Position numbers and translations under genes: made by a program. DNA of 9,923 bases from Actinomycetota bacterium. GTDB lineage: Bacteria; Actinomycetota; Thermoleophilia; UBA2241. Below are positions 6,329-9,923 of this stretch, one piece after another. Within the stretch, counting starts at the first letter, position 1; the number at the start of each line of letters is the position of its first letter. A model generated the notes under the pieces. The model ran no database searches, was not told the DNA's origin, and saw only the letters and a list, made by a program, of their open reading frames with translations. The stretch covers positions 6,720 to 16,642 of the forward strand of contig PLTW01000125.1 of assembly GCA_003164655.1 (NCBI GenBank). Reading direction: 5' to 3'.

Positions 6329-6886
6329 TTACGACTTGACGGGCGCCAGCATCATGATCATGTTGCGGCCGTCGAGGTTGGGCTTGGACTCGATGGTCGC
6401 GAGCTCCTTGAGCTCTTCGGCGAGCCGCATGAGCAGTTGTTCGCCCCGTTCGGGGTGCACCAGCTCGCGGCCGCGGAACATGATCGTCACCTTCACCTTG
6501 TCTTTGTGCTCGAGGAACCGCACGACGTGACCCTTTTTGGTTTCGTAGTCGTGCGCGTCGATCTTCGGGCGAAACTTGATCTCCTTGATGATGATGTTGC
6601 TCTGATGCTTGCGCGCCTGCTTCGCCTTGAGCTCGAGCTCGTAGCGGTACTTGCTGAAGTTCATGATGCGGCAGACGGGCGGGTCGGCTTGCGGAGCGAC
6701 CTCGACCAAGTCGAGGTTGCTGGCCGTCGCGTAGTCCTGGGCCTCGCGGATCGTCTTGATGCCCATCTGGCCACCGTTTTCGTCGATCAGCCGGACACGC
6801 TCGGCGTAGATGCCATCGTTGATGCGGATGCGGGTGTCGGGCCCTTTGGGCCGGTCCCTGTCTCGTGGATAGAAAGGCTTTCCCAT
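6329..6886 (-). CDS. infC: Translation initiation factor IF-3
   Basis: IF3 binds the 30S subunit, keeps it apart from 50S and checks start codon and initiator tRNA pairing. The 185 residues hold the N-domain at about 18-85 (RINDGI, VRLIDENGGQMG, LDLVEVAPQADPPVCRIMNFSKYRYE). A basic linker follows (KAKQARKHQ, about 87-95), then the C-domain (IKEIKFRPKIDAHDYETK, VTIMFRGRE, DGRNMIMML). The ATG at 6886 is the only canonical start between the homology and an in-frame TAG at 6913-6911. No Shine-Dalgarno sequence lies at normal distance: GGAAGGAG ends 32 nt upstream, with a hairpin and T5 run between. infC in other bacteria often uses a rare start (AUU in E. coli), but none of the nearby codons fits better here. 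It is the first gene of the operon. Confidence 0.97.
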   Translation of the reverse strand: MGKPFYPRDRDRPKGPDTRIRINDGIYAERVRLIDENGGQMGIKTIREAQDYATASNLDLVEVAPQADPPVCRIMNFSKYRYELELKAKQARKHQSNIIIKEIKFRPKIDAHDYETKKGHVVRFLEHKDKVKVTIMFRGRELVHPERGEQLLMRLAEELKELATIESKPNLDGRNMIMMLAPVKS

Positions 6887-6888
6887 AG

Positions 6889-6911
6889 AAAAAGGGTCGC
6901 TTAAGCGTCCC
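6889..6911 (-). terminator. Terminator- or attenuator-like hairpin abutting the infC start
   Basis: The minus strand reads GGGACGC-TTAA-GCGACCC (6911-6894), which pairs as GGG/CCC and CGC/GCG around one A-A mismatch. It is followed at once by TTTTT (6893-6889) and then CT-ATG of infC. A hairpin plus five T residues is the layout of an intrinsic terminator, but with only six base pairs it would be weak. Its position inside the leader, directly before the start codon, suggests attenuation or control of initiation. Confidence 0.45.
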
Positions 6912-6985
6912 TACCGGTCTCCTTCCTTATTCGTGGACCCTGTCGACCAGACGGCGCAGGGTGAGAAGCGGTTGCTTCTGCTCAT
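6911..6985 (-). CDS. Possible 24-codon leader ORF upstream of infC
   Basis: An ATG at 6985 opens 24 codons ending in TAG at 6913-6911, in the same frame as infC. The peptide begins MSRSNRFSPC and contains single Phe, Cys and Trp residues, so it is not a Phe-codon run like E. coli pheM. It has no Shine-Dalgarno sequence. If the -10 box at 7003-6998 is right, transcription begins only about 5-7 nt before the ATG, which would allow near-leaderless translation, common in actinobacteria. Its stop codon touches the attenuator-like hairpin. The ORF could easily be chance. Confidence 0.2.
   Translation of the reverse strand: MSRSNRFSPCAVWSTGSTNKEGDR
6919..6928 (-). promoter_or_regulatory. Orphan Shine-Dalgarno-like sequence upstream of infC
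   Basis: The minus strand reads AAGGAAGGAG, one of the best anti-16S matches in the window. No ATG, GTG or TTG follows within 15 nt. The infC ATG is 32 nt away; folding the hairpin at 6894-6911 would shorten the effective gap to about 14 nt. It could be a standby or distant ribosome-loading site for infC. Confidence 0.4.
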
Positions 6986-6997
6986 ATCGCGGAGCGC

Positions 6998-7003
6998 AGT
7001 ATA
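6998..7003 (-). promoter_or_regulatory. Putative -10 box of the infC operon promoter
   Basis: The minus strand reads TATACT, one mismatch from the -10 consensus, in a GC-rich context. At the -35 position only weak matches appear (TTCGAC at 18-nt spacing). Transcription would begin near 6991, giving a leader of about 105 nt that also holds a small hairpin at 6964-6979 (AGAAGC-AACC-GCTTCT). Confidence 0.45.
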
Positions 7004-7095
7004 CACGACACCGCAAGCAGCGTCGAACACTCGCGGCCGCACAACGACCTTGGCCTCGTCATGAGGTCACGGTACCCGCGCCGCCCGGCTGCGAC

Positions 7096-7148
7096 ACGCG
7101 GGGACGGAAGCGCGGGCGCCTGTGGCGCCCGCGCTTCCGTCCCCGCGT
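7096..7148 (-). terminator. Perfect 25-bp inverted repeat, probable terminator hairpin of the permease gene
   Basis: Positions 7096-7120 are the exact reverse complement of 7124-7148, with a 3-nt loop TGT on the plus strand. The stem is almost all G and C and begins 11 nt after the permease stop. No T-run follows on either strand. Very stable hairpins without a U-tract have been proposed as actinobacterial terminators; here the position between the permease stop and the infC promoter fits insulation of the operon. It could also stabilise the permease mRNA 3' end. Confidence 0.65.
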
Positions 7149-7159
7149 CGTTACGATGG

Positions 7160-8713
7160 TTACTCAGCGACCCGCTCCTCGGCGTAGGGGATCGGCTGTC
7201 CTTCGCCGGGCCAGGTCTCGGGCCCACGCTTGAAGAACTCGGGCCTCACGATCCACATGATGGCCATGAGGATCACGCCGACCACCATGGTGCCGACGCC
7301 CATCAGGAACACACCACCGATGCCGTGGATGCCGGTGTAGCTGTTGCCGTTGCCCCCGTCGTAGGGGTAGTCGTCCCAGAGCACCTTGATGAGGATGAGG
7401 GCAAAGATTATCGCCCCCGCGGTCGGCGCCACGCCCATCAGGAAGAAGTTCTTGGCGCTCTTCAGGAGCTCCTTGCGATAGTAGACGGTGCAGGCCAGGC
7501 CGGTGCCGCCGTAGGCGATGCAGACCATGATGCCGATCGCCGAGATGGCGTCGTACAGGGCGTTGACGTTCCACCAGGTCAGCAGCACGTAGTAGACGAT
7601 GGAGACGGCACTGAGAATGATCGTGCCCCAGAACGGCGTCATGTACTTGGGGTGGATGCGGCCGAAGACCTTGGGCAACGACTTATGGGCCGCCATCGAC
7701 AGGGTCTGACGCGTGAGCGGCAGCAGCGTGGTGAGAGCCGAGGCCGCGCCCGACGTGAAGATGCACAGGAACACGAGGCGATCCCAGGTGCTGCCCATCA
7801 CATCGTGGGCGATCGGGCTGAAGACGTCGCCGGGGTTCTTGGCAAGGAATCCCGGCCCGTGGTAACACTGCATCGCAGCCGTGATCAGGACATACATCAC
7901 GACCAGGATGAGCGTGTTCAGCACGGCCGACACGCCCGGCATGGTGCGCGAGTCCTCGCTCTCTTCGTTGACGGCCAGCACGGTGTCCCAGCCCCAGTAG
8001 AGGAAGACGGCCAGCACCACACCCGCGGCAAGGGCGCTGCCCGACACGTGCGTCGTGAAGAACCACGACAGACGGATCGGCGCGAAGCCCGCGGGGTGCG
8101 TGGCGTAGCCCTTGATGATCGCCCAGGCCGTGAACAGGATCAGCGGGATCATCTGCAGGGCCATGAGCACGTACTGTGCCCGGGCCGAGACATTGATACC
8201 GATCGCCACGAACACGGTGACGATGAGGATCCAGGCCACACCACCGACCGTGTTCCAGAACGTGGAGGCGGCGGCGCTGTTCATGCCGACCATGAGGAAC
8301 ATGTACTGGGCGGCGATCTGCACCAGGTTGGCCATAACGATGACCGACGAGGCCACGGCGGCGAAGCCGATGATCCAGCCGAGCGGCGCGCCGAAGGCGC
8401 GCGAAGTCCAGATGAAGGTCTCGCCGCAGTCGGGGTCGGCCCTGTTCATGTAGAAGAAGCCGGAAGCGACGAGGATCATGGGCACGAAGCCGGCGAGGAA
8501 GATGAACGGCGATCCCATGCCGATGCCGGCGATGCCGGCGAGGATCCCGACCGTCGCGGCCAGACTGTAGGCCGGCGCCACCGAGGCGACGCCGATGACG
8601 ATGCTGGCGAACAGCCCGAGAGCGCCCGAGCTCAGGCCTTTGGCGCTTTCGTCACCGCCCTGCGGCGTTCCGGCCGCGCCCCCCGCGGTGCTAGGAACCG
8701 ACGTGCTTTCCAC
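7160..8713 (-). CDS. APC-superfamily amino acid permease
   Basis: This inner-membrane secondary transporter probably carries amino acids, amines or a similar small organic substrate; the substrate cannot be deduced. From the chosen GTG the protein has 517 residues, with about 12 hydrophobic segments between roughly 30 and 490. The first segment shows IGVASVAPAYSLAATVG (40-56), the unwound TM1 substrate region typical of the family. TM6 has FLYWGWDTVLAVNEESED (237-254). A conserved cytoplasmic loop reads R335 ... AAHKSLPKVFGRIHPKYMTP (341-360). The N-terminal 28 residues are Ser/Gly-rich and likely cytosolic. I chose GTG at 8713 because GGGAGG stands 4 nt before it. An ATG at 8770 would add a Trp/Gly/Arg stretch and lacks a ribosome binding site. 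The gene is monocistronic as seen, with its own promoter-like boxes and a strong 3' hairpin. Confidence 0.92.
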   Translation of the reverse strand: MESTSVPSTAGGAAGTPQGGDESAKGLSSGALGLFASIVIGVASVAPAYSLAATVGILAGIAGIGMGSPFIFLAGFVPMILVASGFFYMNRADPDCGETFIWTSRAFGAPLGWIIGFAAVASSVIVMANLVQIAAQYMFLMVGMNSAAASTFWNTVGGVAWILIVTVFVAIGINVSARAQYVLMALQMIPLILFTAWAIIKGYATHPAGFAPIRLSWFFTTHVSGSALAAGVVLAVFLYWGWDTVLAVNEESEDSRTMPGVSAVLNTLILVVMYVLITAAMQCYHGPGFLAKNPGDVFSPIAHDVMGSTWDRLVFLCIFTSGAASALTTLLPLTRQTLSMAAHKSLPKVFGRIHPKYMTPFWGTIILSAVSIVYYVLLTWWNVNALYDAISAIGIMVCIAYGGTGLACTVYYRKELLKSAKNFFLMGVAPTAGAIIFALILIKVLWDDYPYDGGNGNSYTGIHGIGGVFLMGVGTMVVGVILMAIMWIVRPEFFKRGPETWPGEGQPIPYAEERVAE

Positions 8714-8726
8714 CGTACCTCCCTTC

Positions 8727-8744
8727 CGCCGGCTCGCGCCGGCG
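8727..8744 (-). other. GNRA-like capped hairpin beside the permease ribosome binding site
   Basis: On the minus strand CGCCGGC-GCGA-GCCGGCG forms a perfect 7-bp stem with a GCGA (GNRA class) tetraloop. It ends about 4 nt before the GGGAGG ribosome binding site of the permease. It may modulate initiation or stabilise the leader; no known riboswitch class was recognised. Confidence 0.4.
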
Positions 8745-8846
8745 CCCTTACCCCAGGACCACCACGCCATCGGCCGACGCTCGCGTGAGAAAGTACGGCG
8801 ACAGCCCCCTTCAAGAGCGCCACGACTGGGCGCATAGACGCGTCAG

Positions 8847-8874
8847 ACCGTAGTACAGCAGTCTCAAAAGTCAA
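8847..8874 (-). promoter_or_regulatory. Putative permease promoter
   Basis: The minus strand carries TTGACT (8874-8869), one mismatch from the -35 consensus, then a 16-nt spacer and TACGGT (8852-8847), which keeps the TA...T of a -10 box. Transcription would start near 8840, giving a 5' leader of about 125 nt. The local dip in G+C (8855-8885) supports a promoter here. Confidence 0.5.
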
Positions 8875-8996
8875 GACAAGAAAACCGGGCGCCGCCCGCC
8901 GGGCCGGCGCCGCCGCGGGCCGCTCGGCGGCGCCGGCCTCACGGCGGCGCCGGGCGCCGTTACGCCGCCGGCCGCCCCACGGGCGCCGTCATGCGC

Positions 8997-9002
8997 TATT
9001 CT
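8997..9002 (+). promoter_or_regulatory. Weak -10-like box before the membrane protein gene
   Basis: TATTCT fits TANNNT and lies 33 nt before the chosen ATG; no -35 box is visible. If it is used, transcription starts near 9009, which would exclude the upstream in-frame ATG at 8991. Confidence 0.25.
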
Positions 9003-9035
9003 GTGGGAAATGCGCCCTCCCACCCCCCAGCCCCC

Positions 9036-9803
9036 ATGGCCAGTCTGATCTCGCTGTTCGGCTCGTTCCAGCCGGATTCGAGCCGCAATCATCTCATCGC
9101 CTTCACGCTCGGTCTGCTGATCACGTTTCTGGGCATCCGCGCCAACACCCGCCTGATCCGCGCCAACGTGCGCTTCTGGTTCCACGACATCAAGCCCGGC
9201 GGGCTGCACATCCACCACATGGTGGTGGGCGTGGTGGTCATGGTCATCTCCGGCCTGGTCACCATCGCCACGAACCCCCAGGGCTTCTGGGGCATCGCCA
9301 CGGCGGTCGCCTTTGGCGGCGGTGTCGCCCTGACACTCGACGAGTTCGCCCTGATCCTTCACCTCGAGAACGTCTACTGGCACGATCAGGGCCGCGTCTC
9401 GGTCGACGCCGTGATCGTCACTATCGCCGCCGCTTTGCTGTTCCTCGGCGGCCTGCAGCCGTTCAATGTCGCCGACGCGAGCCCGCTGGGCCGCCTGGGC
9501 GGCTGGGTCATCACCGTGCTCGTCGTGATCAACGTGACGCTCGCCGTCGTGTGCTTCCTGAAAGGCAAGCTCTGGACCGGCCTGCTGGGCTGCTTCGTGC
9601 CCATCGTGGCGCTGGTCGGCGCGACGCGCCTCGCCCGACCGGGCTCGCCGTGGTCGCGCCGCTATCGCGACAACCCGGTCAAACGCGAGCGGGCCGAGCG
9701 CCGCGACCAGCGCGAGGCGGCCATGGTGCGCGCCTGGCGTGTCTCGTTTTTCGACCTGATCGCCGGCAAGCCCCACATTCCGCGTATCACCAAGCGCGTC
9801 TAA
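9036..9803 (+). CDS. Conserved multi-spanning membrane protein of unknown function
   Basis: The 255-residue product has about six hydrophobic segments (roughly 18-34, 62-78, 84-108, 122-142, 155-176, 180-197). A basic C-terminal tail (208-255) is probably cytosolic. Polar residues in otherwise hydrophobic surroundings stand out: a His cluster in GGLHIHHM (56-62) and the LDEFALILHLENVYW stretch (101-115), then SVDAVIV (122-128). I recall similar uncharacterised proteins in actinobacteria with the same His and DEFAL features, but cannot name a function; metal or ion binding in the membrane is conceivable. The start is uncertain. ATG 9036 gives a short N-terminus before the first helix, while the in-frame ATG at 8991 adds 15 residues. 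Neither has a Shine-Dalgarno sequence, so near-leaderless translation is possible. It is divergent from the permease. Confidence 0.85.
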   Translation: MASLISLFGSFQPDSSRNHLIAFTLGLLITFLGIRANTRLIRANVRFWFHDIKPGGLHIHHMVVGVVVMVISGLVTIATNPQGFWGIATAVAFGGGVALTLDEFALILHLENVYWHDQGRVSVDAVIVTIAAALLFLGGLQPFNVADASPLGRLGGWVITVLVVINVTLAVVCFLKGKLWTGLLGCFVPIVALVGATRLARPGSPWSRRYRDNPVKRERAERRDQREAAMVRAWRVSFFDLIAGKPHIPRITKRV

Positions 9804-9923
9804 CTTCGCGCCGCCGGCGGGGCCCCGCTCGCGCGTCCGACCTCGTTCGCGCCCATTTGCGCCTTCCGCGCCCGTCGGGGCCCAGTACTCGTGTCACGGC
9901 ACCTTGAACAATTGAACAGGATC
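9804..9923. other. Right edge, downstream of the membrane protein gene
   Basis: No gene is supported here. A 12-bp palindrome GCGGGGCCCCGC (9817-9828) lies 14 nt after the stop codon without a T-run, so it is at best a weak terminator. Near the end, TTGAACAATTGAACAGG contains a tandem TTGAAC repeat in a rare AT-rich spot that could belong to a promoter of a gene beyond the edge. Confidence 0.35.

Larger units (their letters stand above)
8714..8990. other. Divergent intergenic region with GC-rich repeats
   Basis: The permease side (8714-8880) holds its leader and promoter. The other side (8885-8990) is almost pure G and C. It has an inverted repeat with 14-bp arms GGCCGGCGCCGCCG (8902-8915) and its complement (8925-8938) around a 9-nt loop. 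There are direct repeats CGGCGGCGCCGG (8925-8936, 8942-8953) and CCGGGCGCCG (8885-8894, 8950-8959). I see no gene in it. Confidence 0.6.

Noticed and set aside
6911..6985. Classical Phe-codon attenuator peptide like E. coli pheM
   Set aside because: The putative leader peptide has a single Phe codon, so starvation-sensing by Phe codons is not supported; only a generic leader ORF is kept, at low confidence.
7061..8788. A 575-codon plus-strand open frame opposite the permease
   Set aside because: The product is a His/Asp/Arg-rich string that mirrors transmembrane codons on the other strand. It shows no family motif and runs through the terminator hairpin.
8871..9776. A 301-codon minus-strand frame opposite the membrane protein
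   Set aside because: It is the complement of hydrophobic codons, rich in Asp/His/Gln, with no start signal or domain; the plus-strand protein has coherent membrane segments.
9892..9918. LexA-type SOS box near the right edge (GAACAATTGAAC)
   Set aside because: The actinobacterial LexA site is an inverted GAAC-N4-GTTC; here the two GAAC units are in direct orientation.
1..9923. CRISPR array, toxin-antitoxin, phage, transposase or secondary-metabolite genes
   Set aside because: No regularly spaced repeats, transposase or integrase motifs, or small paired ORFs with ribosome binding sites were found; the window is core housekeeping sequence plus two membrane proteins.

Overview
The window reads as the chromosome of a high-GC bacterium, most likely an actinobacterium (Actinomycetota). 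I infer this from the strong G+C bias, GTG/TTG starts, the gene order infC-rpmI-rplT-trmH-pheS-pheT followed by argR, and a membrane protein of a type I associate with actinobacteria. A deep lineage such as Thermoleophilia or Coriobacteriia would fit, but nothing here fixes the class. No phage, insertion sequence, CRISPR array, tRNA or rRNA gene is visible. The content is mainly core housekeeping genes, and I see no convincing new multi-gene system.

Layout, reading the minus strand from right to left. An APC-superfamily permease (stop 7160, start 8713) has its own plausible promoter and 5' leader, and is closed by a perfect 25-bp hairpin (7096-7148). Next is the translation operon: promoter near 7003, a roughly 100-nt leader, infC (IF3), rpmI (L35), rplT (L20), a SpoU/TrmH rRNA 2'-O-methyltransferase, pheS and pheT (phenylalanyl-tRNA synthetase alpha and beta). 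The genes are closely packed, with spacers of 13 and 73 nt, a possible rplT/trmH overlap, then 2 nt, then a 1-nt TGATG overlap. A 461-nt spacer with hairpins follows, then argR with its own -10-like box inside a palindrome, ending 52 nt from the left edge. On the plus strand, a six-helix-like membrane protein of unknown function (9036-9803) is divergent from the permease across a very GC-rich, repeat-dense intergenic region.

How the genes work together: infC, rpmI, rplT and the methyltransferase serve ribosome initiation and assembly. PheS and PheT form the (alpha-beta)2 enzyme that charges tRNA-Phe. ArgR is the arginine-responsive repressor. It normally sits with arg biosynthesis genes, none of which lies between pheT and argR; they may lie beyond the left edge.

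The most interesting part is the infC leader. It holds a possible almost leaderless 24-codon ORF, a strong Shine-Dalgarno-like sequence 32 nt before the infC ATG with no usable start beside it, and a hairpin followed by five T residues that ends directly at the infC start. This looks like an attenuator or a structured ribosome-loading site. Other points worth checking are the missing canonical start for the methyltransferase outside rplT, an Ala/Gly-rich insertion inside PheS, and the palindrome over the argR promoter.
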